Assembly (NCBI GenBank): GCA_021783435.1
Contig: JAJXUC010000053.1
Coordinates: forward strand, 1-22,135
DNA length: 22,135 nucleotides
From: Pseudomonadota bacterium
GTDB lineage: Bacteria; Pseudomonadota; Gammaproteobacteria; Burkholderiales; Burkholderiaceae
Direction: 5' to 3'
Shown: positions 14,877 through 22,135 of the stretch, in pieces
How the letters are laid out: the number at the start of each line of letters is the position of its first letter
Numbering within the stretch: position 1 is the first letter of the stretch
The notes under the pieces: model-generated
What the model saw: only the letters and a program-made list of their open reading frames with translations
Database searches by the model: none
What the model was told of the DNA's origin: nothing
Made by a program: the position numbers and the translations under genes

Positions 14877-15485
14877 TCACATGGTTTTTCCTGGCTTTGC
14901 GCAACCCAGGCAGTGCGCCGAGGGATGGTTTTCCCGTTGCACGGCAGCGCTGTTGATGACCCGGGCCGGAAGGGCGCGGGCGATGCTGTCGAACAGTTCG
15001 GGACCGCCGATCGGCGCCGATTTCAGGCCATCCGGCACCATCACATAGGTGCCTTGCTTGCTGAAGAAGCGAAGCGACACGGTTTCACCGGCGCCGATGG
15101 TCTTGACGCTCTTGAACATGGCTTGCATCTTCGCCAGATCGGGCCCGTAGCCTTTGTACGCGGCCGCCGAGACGCTCTTTTTCACCAGCGCGTCGATGGC
15201 GTCGCCGAGCTGGGCGCCGCCCATGGGCTTGACGGGGATCAGCCGCAACTCCTTCATGCTCGCCGTCATGATGGCCGAGTTGGAGGTGGTGTTCTCGGGC
15301 ACATACAGCGCCGCGGCCAGGCTGTGGCCGGCGAGGTTGACCATGCCCGCGCCATTGATCCACAGCGGCACGCCATCAGCGGGGGCCGACTGCTCGACGG
15401 ACACGCCGCCGACCTGGATGGCGGCGTCGGCGTTGACGGTGGCAAAGATTGCGGCCATTGCCGTGAACAACATCAGTTTTCTCAT
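14877..15485 (-). CDS. Exported chalcone-isomerase-like protein (second of a tandem pair)
   Basis: The 202-residue product has a signal peptide (MRKLMLFTAMAAIFATVNADA, cut near residue 21). A mature domain follows that matches the bacterial chalcone-isomerase-like fold: VGGVSVEQSAPADGVPLWINGAG, SLAAALYVPE, MKELRLIPVKPM, then GETVSLRFFSKQGTYVMVPDG. Bacterial members are not known to act on flavonoids, and many bind fatty acids or have unknown roles. A CLGCAKPGKTM tail with two cysteines is an addition absent from the neighbour. The ATG at 15485 has an AGGAG ribosome site. It lies 185 bases after its paralogue on the same strand and ends in a strong terminator. An AT-rich TATATA at 15521-15526 may belong to its own promoter. 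Confidence 0.85.
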   Translation of the reverse strand: MRKLMLFTAMAAIFATVNADAAIQVGGVSVEQSAPADGVPLWINGAGMVNLAGHSLAAALYVPENTTSNSAIMTASMKELRLIPVKPMGGAQLGDAIDALVKKSVSAAAYKGYGPDLAKMQAMFKSVKTIGAGETVSLRFFSKQGTYVMVPDGLKSAPIGGPELFDSIARALPARVINSAAVQRENHPSAHCLGCAKPGKTM

Positions 15486-15670
15486 GGGTGACTCCTCGGG
15501 TGGTGCTCGCTGATGCAAGCTATATAAGCGCATGATTATTCACCGACTGCGCGCCAGCGTCGTGCGATTTCGCAACAAGCTGTGAGCATCCGCAATCTTG
15601 CGGCCGTTTTTCGGGCGAATCGCGCGGGTCACCGGGGAACGGATCGCGGCCGCCAGGCCGCACCCACCCC

Positions 15671-16285
15671 TCATTGGCTCACGGCAGCGTCGCCGAGCAA
15701 GGCGCTTTTCAAGCGCGTCTCAGCGGGATTCTTGCCAAGCCAGATCTTCAGCAGCGCCTTGAAAAAATCGGGATCGGTGTAGGGTGCGCCGGCAGGCACA
15801 CCGTCGATGTCGATCACCGTTCCATGTCCTGGAACGAATCGCAGCGTGACGACTTCGCCAGTCTTGAGGTCGCGCTTTTGCGCGAACAGGCCGCCCAGTC
15901 GCGCCAGGCTCGGAATCAGCCCGCCGAATTCCTCCGCCGAGACGTTGTTCTGGATGCCTTCGGTGAGCTTCTTGCCCAGTTCCGAGCCGGTGACGTCGCG
16001 CAACATCACCAGGCGCATCTCCTTCGGCCCCGGCATATCGAGCGCCGTCTGGGCGTTGCCGGTTTTCTGCGGCAGGTAGAGCGCGGCGACATACACCTTG
16101 AAAAACAGGAAATAGCGTGTCCCCACTCCGTTGAGAGGAAGCGTTTTTCCGCCCAGTTGTTGGGTTTCGTCCACCGGTACGCCATGAATGTCCAGGGCAT
16201 GGGCGGCCTGAAGGGTGAGGATTTGCAGGGCGGCGGCACAGACTGCGGCTGCGAACAGGCGCGGGGCAAGGCGGCGGGTGGTCAT
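15671..16285 (-). CDS. Exported chalcone-isomerase-like protein (first of a tandem pair)
   Basis: The 204-residue product begins with a signal peptide (MTTRRLAPRLF, then an alanine-rich core cut after AHA near residue 31). It continues with LDIHGVPVDETQQLGGKTLPLNGVGTR, FFKVYVAALYLP, EMRLVMLRDVTG, GEVVTLRFVPGHGTVIDIDG and DPDFFKALLKIWLG, a clear chalcone-isomerase-like domain. The FKVYVAALYLP strand is the best-kept family feature. An AGGAG ribosome site lies eight bases before the ATG at 16285. It resembles the next gene (14877-15485) in length, order of motifs and export, so the two are paralogues that have diverged. Substrate or ligand is unknown; a periplasmic lipid-binding role is only a possibility. 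Confidence 0.88.
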   Translation of the reverse strand: MTTRRLAPRLFAAAVCAAALQILTLQAAHALDIHGVPVDETQQLGGKTLPLNGVGTRYFLFFKVYVAALYLPQKTGNAQTALDMPGPKEMRLVMLRDVTGSELGKKLTEGIQNNVSAEEFGGLIPSLARLGGLFAQKRDLKTGEVVTLRFVPGHGTVIDIDGVPAGAPYTDPDFFKALLKIWLGKNPAETRLKSALLGDAAVSQ

Positions 16286-16708
16286 GGAGTCTCCTGAGGT
16301 TTCGGGATAAAAAAGCACGATCGTTCAGTTTCCGACAATTCGGCCGGCCTGGCAATCCGTGCATCACCCCAATGCGGTGCCAGGGTCGATGCGGCCGACG
16401 CTCCCGGCAACGGGCGCCATGCAATCTCGACAGGCCGCCGCGCGCGCGGCAACGACCTGCGGGTTTGCTACAGTCAAGTTCATCGCGCCGAGGGGCCGAT
16501 CGAGGCTCGCACACCTTCATGTTCATCCATCGCAAGCATGTTTCCGGTTCCGCAGACCGGGGAGCCTGGCCCTGGCGGCCCGACTCCCGACTTGCTGACG
16601 CCGCTTGAGCGCCGCGCGCGCTGCCAGCGGCCCCACTTCGCGGCTGGCCACGGCCGACCGCAGCAGATGAACCTGGCGGCCAGCACCGGCCGCGCCTGAG
16701 AAGACGCC
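16286..16708. other. Intergenic region upstream of trpE
   Basis: These 423 bases lie between the divergent chalcone-isomerase-like gene and trpE. No conserved protein is visible. A TACAGT at 16469-16474 could be a -10 for trpE with a poor -35. A 29-codon frame with two Trp codons follows, and a short hairpin (GCGGCC-N6-GGCCGC, 16676-16693) lies just before the trpE ribosome site. Confidence 0.5.
16519..16608 (+). CDS. Possible trp leader peptide (29 codons, Trp-Pro-Trp)
   Basis: An ATG at 16519 opens a 29-residue frame with tryptophans at positions 17 and 19 (GAWPWRP) ending at TGA, 100 bases before trpE. It starts about 40 bases after a candidate -10. Trp codons are rare, so two close together in a leader frame upstream of trpE hint at attenuation. 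Against it: the ribosome site is weak (GAGG, 13 bases away), and no hairpin with a T-run follows. Confidence 0.2.
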   Translation: MFIHRKHVSGSADRGAWPWRPDSRLADAA

Positions 16709-18208
16709 ATGACCGAACTCGAATTTCAAGCCCTGGCCCGCGAGGGCTACAACCGCATCGCCCTGGTTTCCGAGGCTTTCGCCGACCTGGAAACGCCGCT
16801 GTCGCTGTACCTGAAATTGGCCCACCCGACCCAGGGCGGGCGCAACACGTTCCTGCTGGAGTCCGTGGTCGGTGGCGAGCGTTTCGGCCGCTACTCGTTC
16901 ATCGGCCTGTCTGCAAGCACCGAACTGCGGGTGAAGAACGGCATCTCCCAGGTGCTGCGGGGTGGCATGGTGGTCGAGACCTCCGAGCAGCCGCCGCTGG
17001 ATTTCATCGAGGCGTACTACGCCCGCTTCAACGTCGCCCTGCCCACCGGCATGCCGCGGTTTTGTGGCGGACTGGCCGGCTACTTCGGCTACGACGCGGC
17101 GCGCTACATCGAGCCCAAGCTGATGGCCTCGGCGGCCAAGAATCCCAAGCCCGACCCGCTGGACCTGCCCGACATCCTGCTGCTGCTGAGCGAGGAACTG
17201 GCGGTGATCGACAATCTCACGGGGCGGCTCTACCTCATCGTCTACGCCGACCCGGCCCAGCCCGAGGCCTATGGCCGCGCCCGCTCGCGGCTGCAAACCC
17301 TGCGCGAACACTTGCGCTATTCGGTCGCGGCGCCCCCGATGATGCGCAGCACCGTGACGCCAACCGAGCGGGAGTTCGACAAGTCCGACTATCTGCAGGC
17401 GGTGGCGCAGGCGAAGGAGTTGATTGCCGCCGGCGACTTCATGCAGGTGCAAGTGGGACAGCGCCTGCGCAAGCGTTATGCCGAGCCGCCGCTGTCGCTC
17501 TACCGAGCGCTGCGCTCGATCAACCCCTCGCCTTATATGTATTTCTACAACTTCGGCGACTTCCAGGTGGTGGGCTCTTCGCCCGAAATTCTGGTGCGGC
17601 AAGAAGCGGTGGCGGACGGCGAGAAAGTCACCATCCGGCCGCTGGCCGGCACCCGCCCGCGCGGCACCAACAGTGAAGACGACGCGCGCCACGAGCGGGA
17701 GTTGCTGGCCGACCCGAAGGAGCGCGCCGAGCATCTGATGCTCATCGACCTGGCGCGCAACGATCTCGGCCGCATCGCCCAGACCGGCAGCGTGAAGGTG
17801 ACCGAGGCCTTCGCCATCGAACGCTACTCGCATGTGATGCACATCGTCAGCAATGTCGAGGGCCTGCTCAAACCTGGCCTGTCGGCGCTCGACGTGCTGC
17901 GTGCCACCTTCCCCGCCGGCACGCTGTCGGGCGCGCCCAAGATTCGCGCGATGGAGGTCATCGACGCACTCGAACCCACGCGCCGGGGCCTCTACGGCGG
18001 CGCCGTGGGCTACTGGAGTTTCGCCGGCGACATGGACCTGGCCATTGCCATCCGCACCGGCATCATCAAGAACCACTGGCTTTATGTGCAAGCCGCCGCC
18101 GGCGTGGTGGCCGATTCGGTGCCGGAGATGGAATGGCGCGAGACCGAGGCCAAGGCGCGCGCCGTGCTGCGCGCCGCCGAGCAAGTGCAGGAAGGGCTCG
18201 ACGGCTGA
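16709..18208 (+). CDS. trpE: Anthranilate synthase component I
   Basis: The 499-residue enzyme converts chorismate with ammonia or glutamine to anthranilate, the first step of tryptophan synthesis. The N-terminal half carries the feedback-binding LLES motif (49-52) within FLLESVVGGERFGRYSFIG. The C-terminal chorismate-binding domain contains PLAGTRPRGTNSEDD, IDLARNDLGRIAQTGSV, PAGTLSGAPKIRAMEVID and GGAVGYWSFAGDMD. Length is standard. It needs the TrpG glutaminase subunit for use of glutamine; trpG, trpD and trpC, which often follow trpE in this group, are absent here and gstA comes next after 233 bases. A GAGAAG ribosome site lies five bases before the ATG. Confidence 0.96.
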   Translation: MTELEFQALAREGYNRIALVSEAFADLETPLSLYLKLAHPTQGGRNTFLLESVVGGERFGRYSFIGLSASTELRVKNGISQVLRGGMVVETSEQPPLDFIEAYYARFNVALPTGMPRFCGGLAGYFGYDAARYIEPKLMASAAKNPKPDPLDLPDILLLLSEELAVIDNLTGRLYLIVYADPAQPEAYGRARSRLQTLREHLRYSVAAPPMMRSTVTPTEREFDKSDYLQAVAQAKELIAAGDFMQVQVGQRLRKRYAEPPLSLYRALRSINPSPYMYFYNFGDFQVVGSSPEILVRQEAVADGEKVTIRPLAGTRPRGTNSEDDARHERELLADPKERAEHLMLIDLARNDLGRIAQTGSVKVTEAFAIERYSHVMHIVSNVEGLLKPGLSALDVLRATFPAGTLSGAPKIRAMEVIDALEPTRRGLYGGAVGYWSFAGDMDLAIAIRTGIIKNHWLYVQAAAGVVADSVPEMEWRETEAKARAVLRAAEQVQEGLDG

Positions 18209-18441
18209 GCGCGCCCACGGAGCGGCGGCCGCCCCGTGCGCCAGCCTGAAGCCGGCCCGAACTTGCGGCGGGTTGCCCGCCAGGCTCTTACCACCTTTGC
18301 TAGCGCATGCGGCGCCCCGGTCTGGGCGCCGTCCCCGATCCGCGCCTGCAAAAACCTGGGGCGCGGACTAGCATCGATACCCTTTGCTGTCGCCGCGATG
18401 CCTCGACGTTCCCGGCCACGCGGCCCAACCTGGAGATTTGC

Positions 18442-19056
18442 ATGAAACTGTATTTCAGCCCCGGAAGCTGTTCTCTCTCGCCCCGCATCGTGCTCAGCGA
18501 ATTGGGCTTGCCGGCCGACATGGTGAAAGTGAACCTGCAGACCAAGACCCTGGACGGCGGCGGCGATTTCCGCGCCATCAACCCCAAGGGCTATGTGCCC
18601 GTGCTGCAACTCGACGATGGCAGCATCCTCACCGAAGGCCCGGCCATCGTGCAGTACCTGGCCGACCGCAAGCCTGATGCCAAGCTCGCCCCGGCCCAGG
18701 GCACGATGGAGCGTTACCGCCTGCAGGAGTGGCTGAATTTCATTTCCACCGAGTTGCACAAACAGTTCAGCCCGCTGTTCAACCCGGCCTCCACCGACGC
18801 TGTGAAAGAGGCGCAAAAGCAGCGCCTCGGCGAACGCTTCAACCTCATCAGCCAAACCCTCGCCAAGCAGGACTATCTGCTGCCCAGCGGCTTTTCCGTG
18901 GCCGACGCCTACCTGTACACCGTACTCTCCTGGGCCGGCGCCACCGGCCCTGCGCTCACGAGTTGGCCCGCACTGCAAGCCTTCATGACCCGCATGCAAG
19001 CCCGCCCAGGCGTGGCCGCGGCTCTGGCGGCAGACCGCGATGCGAAAAAGAGCTGA
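18442..19056 (+). CDS. gstA: Beta-class glutathione S-transferase
   Basis: The 204-residue cytoplasmic enzyme joins glutathione to electrophiles. The thioredoxin-like N-terminal domain (1-80) has MKLYFSPGSCSLSPRI with Cys10, and GYVPVLQLDDGSILTEGPAIVQYLA containing the cis-proline and the glutathione-binding Glu-Gly-Pro. The helical C-terminal domain carries His106 (STELHKQF). Cys10 and His106 are the paired active-site residues of the beta class, as in the E. coli and Proteus enzymes. The ATG at 18442 starts exactly at the first strand and has a TGGAG ribosome site. It stands alone between trpE and a membrane-protein gene; a shared transcript with the latter is possible but not shown. Confidence 0.95.
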   Translation: MKLYFSPGSCSLSPRIVLSELGLPADMVKVNLQTKTLDGGGDFRAINPKGYVPVLQLDDGSILTEGPAIVQYLADRKPDAKLAPAQGTMERYRLQEWLNFISTELHKQFSPLFNPASTDAVKEAQKQRLGERFNLISQTLAKQDYLLPSGFSVADAYLYTVLSWAGATGPALTSWPALQAFMTRMQARPGVAAALAADRDAKKS

Positions 19057-19159
19057 GGTCCAGGCACGGAGGCGAGCCGGTCCTGCGCAGCCACAGACGT
19101 GAGCTTGTCTTGATCTCTTCCAGGGCGGGTCGCGATTGGAGCGCGTTGGACTGTCGGCG

Positions 19160-20098
19160 ATGAGCCATCACGCCGCCACCCCGGAATCCGGTGCTGCCAC
19201 TGCAGGCAGCGTGCTGTCCGGTCCTGTGGCGAGCAGCTTGCTCTGGACCACGCAGCCACTGGCCATCGGCCTGGCAGCGGCCAGCGTTCCGCCCTTGCTG
19301 CAGGCTTCGGTGGCGACCACCTCGGCGCTGTTTCTGGTGTGGTTGTGGACGCGCTGGCGCAATGTGCCGGTGTTCGCGCAGGACAACACCCTTGCGCCTG
19401 GCGCCCTGCTCGGCCTGTTGTTCAGCGCCCGGTTGGGCCTGATGTATCTCGCTTTGGCGCGCCTGCCGGCACCGCAAGCCGTGGCGCTGGTCTTCGCCGC
19501 GCTTGTGGCGGCACAAGCCTGCCTGAGTCTCTGGGAGGTGCTCCGCCGAGGCCATGGGCTGCGCGCCCGGTCTGCGCAGTCTGGCATGAGGCCGCTGGCT
19601 GGCCTGGCCCTTGCGGCGGCCGGTTTGCTGCTGGCCGCTCACGCGGCAGCGGCCGCCAGCCTCGCCGTCGCCCTGCTGGCTGGTGGGGTCTGGGCGATAG
19701 AGGCCCGCATCGCGCGCGGCCCGAGGCTGATGCATTGCGGCGGCGAGAAAATCCTGTTCTATCAACTCATCGGCGCTGCTGTGGTGCTGCCCGTGGCTTC
19801 GGTGGCGGCAGGCGAAAACTGGCTGACGCATCCAAGCAGCGTTGGTTGGGCCGCGCTCGGTGCGCAGGTGTTGCTGGGCGGTTTGGCGTTGCCGCTGCTG
19901 TGGTTCGCACCCGGCGTCGCACAACGTCCCAGGCCCCTGGCCACGCTGATGCGGCTTGCGCCGCTGGCCACGGTGCTGATGGCCTGGTGTTTCAACGCCT
20001 GGATTGCTCGGGGTCTGATGGCACAACCCGATGCCACGGTGTTGGCCGGCTGCCTGCTGCTCACGGCGGCCGCCTGGTTCACCACACGCCGGGAATGA
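19160..20098 (+). CDS. DMT/EamA-like multi-span membrane protein
   Basis: The 312-residue protein is dominated by roughly nine or ten hydrophobic segments rich in Ala and Leu, with few charges in between, and looks like a drug/metabolite-transporter type permease. Two half-repeats are suggested by LGLLFSARLGLMYLALARLPAPQAVALVFAAL-type sequence in the first half and the Pro-rich hinge LALPLLWFAPGVAQRPRPLATLMRLAPL-type sequence in the second. No substrate can be named, and the family call is uncertain. The ATG at 19160 is chosen; an in-frame TTG at 19136 also exists. Its 3' end overlaps the convergent methyltransferase gene by 20 bases. Confidence 0.75.
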   Translation: MSHHAATPESGAATAGSVLSGPVASSLLWTTQPLAIGLAAASVPPLLQASVATTSALFLVWLWTRWRNVPVFAQDNTLAPGALLGLLFSARLGLMYLALARLPAPQAVALVFAALVAAQACLSLWEVLRRGHGLRARSAQSGMRPLAGLALAAAGLLLAAHAAAAASLAVALLAGGVWAIEARIARGPRLMHCGGEKILFYQLIGAAVVLPVASVAAGENWLTHPSSVGWAALGAQVLLGGLALPLLWFAPGVAQRPRPLATLMRLAPLATVLMAWCFNAWIARGLMAQPDATVLAGCLLLTAAAWFTTRRE

Positions 20099-20531
20099 AG
20101 CGCCGGGTGCGCTGGGCGTACGCCGCGTAATCCGGCCAGCGCTGGCGCAACAGGCGCTCTTCCAGCGCCGCCTTGAAATGCAGCACGATCAACAGCCATA
20201 ACCAAAGGCCGGCCTGAACGAGGCTGTGCGACCCCACCGCGACCCCCGCCATGCCCAGCAGCAGTGCCACGTACATGGGGTGGCGCACCCACGCGTAAGG
20301 CCCGCCCGTGATGAGTTGCCCCCCGGACTTGGGCTCGGGACGGATGTTGAAATTGCCCGGGCGGTTGTTGGCGAACACCCAGAGTCCGAGAGCGAGGGCG
20401 GCGAGGCCCAAGGCGATGGCGAGCCCATCCCAGCGCCAGTCGGCGGGCCACAACACCATGGCGGCAATCAGCACGAACTGCGCCGCAACCCACAAGCGCG
20501 ACTGCAGCCCGATCGGCAGGTCCATGTTCAC
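20079..20531 (-). CDS. Isoprenylcysteine carboxyl methyltransferase-like membrane protein
   Basis: The 150-residue product has about four hydrophobic spans and the ICMT/PEMT-type signature GGPYAWVRHPMYVALLL in the centre, with EERLLRQRWPDYAAYAQRTRRFIPG at the end. Family enzymes are integral-membrane S-adenosylmethionine-dependent methyltransferases; bacterial ones have mostly unknown substrates. The GTG at 20531 overlaps the stop of the upstream MaoC-family gene in GTGA, which suggests coupling; an ATG two codons later (20525) is an equally good start. The 3' end overlaps the convergent membrane-transporter gene by 20 bases. Confidence 0.88.
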   Translation of the reverse strand: MNMDLPIGLQSRLWVAAQFVLIAAMVLWPADWRWDGLAIALGLAALALGLWVFANNRPGNFNIRPEPKSGGQLITGGPYAWVRHPMYVALLLGMAGVAVGSHSLVQAGLWLWLLIVLHFKAALEERLLRQRWPDYAAYAQRTRRFIPGVW

Positions 20532-21292
20532 GGCGCCGCCTGCCCCTGGGGTGCGTCAGCGGCGGCAACGTCGCGCCGCTTGAACATGCCCCAGCCCTTC
20601 ATGGTCAGGACGCAGTCGCCATGCTGGTTGAACAGTTCCCAGTGCGACTGCACCAGGCCCAGGTGCGGCTTGCTGCGCATCGGTCGCGTCTCCAGCACCG
20701 TCATGCGCAGGCTGAGGATGTCGTCGGGATGCACGGGTTTCAGCCAGCGCAGCTCGTCGATGCCGGGAGAGCCCTGGCTGGTGGTGCGCAGCAGATAGGC
20801 ATCGCACATCAGCCGCATGGCGATGGCGCAGGTATGCCAGCCACTGGCAGCCAATCCGCCGAACAGTGAATGCTTCGCCGCCTCCTCATCCAGATGGAAG
20901 GGTTGCGGGTCGAACTGACGGGCGAAGTCGAGAATGGCAGCGCGGCTCACCGTGGTGCTGCCGCAGTCGGTGACATGGTGGAGAGGGAAGTCTTCCCAGT
21001 ACAAAGTGCCCCCAGGGTCGCCGCGTTGCGCCGTCCCGCCCCCCGAGGGGGTCAAGGAAACTTGGGAGCGGCCCGGCGCTTCCTTGTGCGTGCCCCCAGG
21101 GTCGCCGCGTTGCGCCTCCCCGCCCCCTGTGGGGGTCGAGGAAACTTGGGAGCGGCCCGGCGCTTCCTTGTGCGTGCCCCCAGGGTCGCCGCGTTGCGCC
21201 GTCCCGCCCCCCGAGGGGGTCGAGGAAACTTGGGAGCGGCCCGGCGTGCCCTCGGGACTGGGGGGAATGGTCGTGGTGGTGATGTCGTTCAT
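20528..21292 (-). CDS. MaoC-family hot-dog dehydratase with repeat-derived N-terminal insert
   Basis: The 254-residue protein has two parts. Residues 97-254 form a normal MaoC-like hot-dog domain: LYWEDFPLHHV, FARQFDPQPFHLDEEAAKHSLFGG-type active-site segment with the Asp and His of the hydratase motif, then AASGWHTCAIAMRLM and a final CVLTMKGWGMFKRR. It likely hydrates or dehydrates an acyl-CoA. Residues 1-16 (MNDITTTTIPPSPEGT) would be a typical short leader. Between them, residues 17-96 come from three in-frame copies of an 84-bp repeat that reads as PGRSQVSSTPSGGGTAQRGD and is likely unstructured. The insert lacks stops, so the gene appears intact. The start at 21292 precedes the repeats. 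It may be co-transcribed with the ICMT-like gene, which overlaps its stop. Confidence 0.85.
   Translation of the reverse strand: MNDITTTTIPPSPEGTPGRSQVSSTPSGGGTAQRGDPGGTHKEAPGRSQVSSTPTGGGEAQRGDPGGTHKEAPGRSQVSLTPSGGGTAQRGDPGGTLYWEDFPLHHVTDCGSTTVSRAAILDFARQFDPQPFHLDEEAAKHSLFGGLAASGWHTCAIAMRLMCDAYLLRTTSQGSPGIDELRWLKPVHPDDILSLRMTVLETRPMRSKPHLGLVQSHWELFNQHGDCVLTMKGWGMFKRRDVAAADAPQGQAAP
21006..21246. repeat. Tandem array of an 84-bp GC-rich palindromic repeat (2.9 copies)
   Basis: Units start at 21006, 21090 and 21174; the first two are exactly 84 bases and the third stops after 73. Units one and three differ by a single base; unit two differs at several. Each unit contains a five-base C/G hairpin with a three-base loop (CGA, TGT, CGA). 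The sequence is like the dispersed GC-rich palindromes often seen between genes in Burkholderiales (from memory). Here it lies inside a coding region, and 84 is a multiple of three. Confidence 0.95.
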
Positions 21293-21537
21293 GCCGCGAT
21301 GGTAAGACCTGTTGCACGGCACCAGGGCATCCCGGACAAGCCTCCATCACCCTGGTGAAGGGCTTGCGTTCACAACTCCTCACATATGCGCACGCAAGAA
21401 GTCGCAATCGTGAATCCAGCAGCGCTCGTGGTGCGTATGCCCATCATCGTGCTCGGAAACAGACTCTCCAACGGGTATCGGGCACGATCCACTTCCCTGC
21501 CAGGGGAGGGTAACCACTGACCATCAGGAGCGGGACT

Positions 21538-22135
21538 ATGGAAGCAAATCGCTGGAAGAAAACCCTCGCCGCGACGGCCGTTGCGGCGCTTGGGGTGTTG
21601 GGAATGACGGCTGCGCACGCTCAAGGTAGCCGCTTGTTGGCCACCAGCGGCGTGACCGAAGTGGGCGGATCCACCGGTGGGGGTCTGACCCCATGGGCCG
21701 TGATCTCCGGCTACGACACGGGCGACGAAGTGGGTGGCTCGGCCTCTGGCACCTTTGTGCGCGTGCCCAACTACTCATTGAGTTCGCTGGGTGCCTCCGT
21801 GGGCATCCACAACCGCCTGGAAATCTCCGTGGCGCACGAAGTACTGAACGTCAACCTGGGCGGTCTGTCCAATCTCAGCGTGCTGGGCAATCAGGCCGGC
21901 GGCCTCGGCGTCGTGGCCGCTCCCAGCCCCATCATCAACCTAGGAAACCAGACCATCAGCATGGACGTGCTGGGCTTGAAGGCCCGCCTGTTCGGTGACA
22001 TCCTCTACACCCCCTATCCGCAAGTGTCGGTGGGCATCAAGTACAAGAAAAACAATGACTTCAACAGCAATTTCTCGGGCCTGGGGCCGATCGGCATCCC
22101 CAAATTCCTGGGTGCGGCCAGTGACTCCGGCACCG
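21538..22135 (+). CDS. DUF3034-type predicted outer-membrane protein, N-terminal part
   Basis: The gene runs off the right edge after 199 codons. The start (ATG at 21538, AGGAG-type ribosome site seven bases upstream) leads into a signal peptide, MEANRWKKTLAATAVAALGV then LGMTAAHAQ, cut after residue 28 or so. The mature part begins GSRLLATSGVTEVGGSTGG and continues GLTPWAVISGYDTGDEVGGS, characteristic of DUF3034 proteins. Alternating strands such as VRVPNYSLSSLGASVGIHNRLEISVAHE and ASVGIKYK-like segments suggest a beta-barrel in the outer membrane. Function is unknown for the family. It is divergent from the MaoC-family gene with a 245-base gap in which no clear promoter was identified. Confidence 0.88.
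   Translation, partial: MEANRWKKTLAATAVAALGVLGMTAAHAQGSRLLATSGVTEVGGSTGGGLTPWAVISGYDTGDEVGGSASGTFVRVPNYSLSSLGASVGIHNRLEISVAHEVLNVNLGGLSNLSVLGNQAGGLGVVAAPSPIINLGNQTISMDVLGLKARLFGDILYTPYPQVSVGIKYKKNNDFNSNFSGLGPIGIPKFLGAASDSGT

Noticed and set aside
14139..14904. Intact minus-strand protein spanning the region upstream of the operon
   Set aside because: The open frame crosses the intrinsic terminator and the operator palindrome and has no consistent family match; only frameshifted transposase-like pieces are seen.
18217..18236. GC-rich palindrome after trpE as an intrinsic terminator
   Set aside because: CACGG and CCGTG flank a GGCGGCCGCC core, but the arms are unequal and there is no T-run on the plus strand.
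21006..21246. Short CRISPR-like repeat array
   Set aside because: The units are directly adjacent with no variable spacers, each is 84 bases, and the array lies in frame inside a MaoC-family gene.

Overview
The window is GC-rich bacterial DNA with tightly packed genes. The gene content (kdsD-kdsC-lptC, AmpG-like permease, PyrE, TrpE, beta-class GST, PepSY/cytochrome b pair, chalcone-isomerase-like proteins, DUF3034 protein) and GC-rich palindromic repeats suggest a betaproteobacterium of the order Burkholderiales, perhaps near Thiomonas or the Comamonadaceae. This placement is inference from protein style; no search was run.

Layout. Positions 1-4003 (minus strand) hold an AmpG-like muropeptide permease followed by the LPS genes kdsD, kdsC and lptC, then the start of a short-chain dehydrogenase cut by the window edge. 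Divergent from these is pyrE (4110-4805). Next is an exported BON-domain protein behind a near-perfect sigma-54 promoter with an IHF-type site, then a PepSY / cytochrome b561-like gene pair behind a Fur-like palindromic region. An MBL-fold hydrolase (minus) ends tail to tail with that pair.

Positions 7543-14138 are a self-contained catabolic block: a LysR regulator (plus) faces a five-gene minus-strand operon of MFS transporter, two-domain MaoC/FAS1-type hydratase, CaiB-type CoA-transferase, CitE-type CoA-ester lyase and a fumarase/aspartase-superfamily lyase. The transferase-hydratase-lyase trio matches the known logic of itaconate or mesaconate breakdown: activate a C5 dicarboxylate to its CoA ester, hydrate it to citramalyl-CoA, and cleave it to acetyl-CoA and pyruvate. 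The extra superfamily lyase could feed the route, for example by making itaconate from trans-aconitate. A strong palindrome sits where an activator would bind upstream of the operon, and a decayed IS3-type transposase fragment lies just beyond it.

Positions 14805-16285 hold two tandem exported chalcone-isomerase-like proteins and an intrinsic terminator. A stand-alone trpE follows, then gstA, a DMT-type membrane protein, an ICMT-like methyltransferase and a MaoC-family protein. The N-terminus of that MaoC protein contains three in-frame copies of an 84-bp palindromic repeat. The window ends inside a DUF3034 outer-membrane-type gene.
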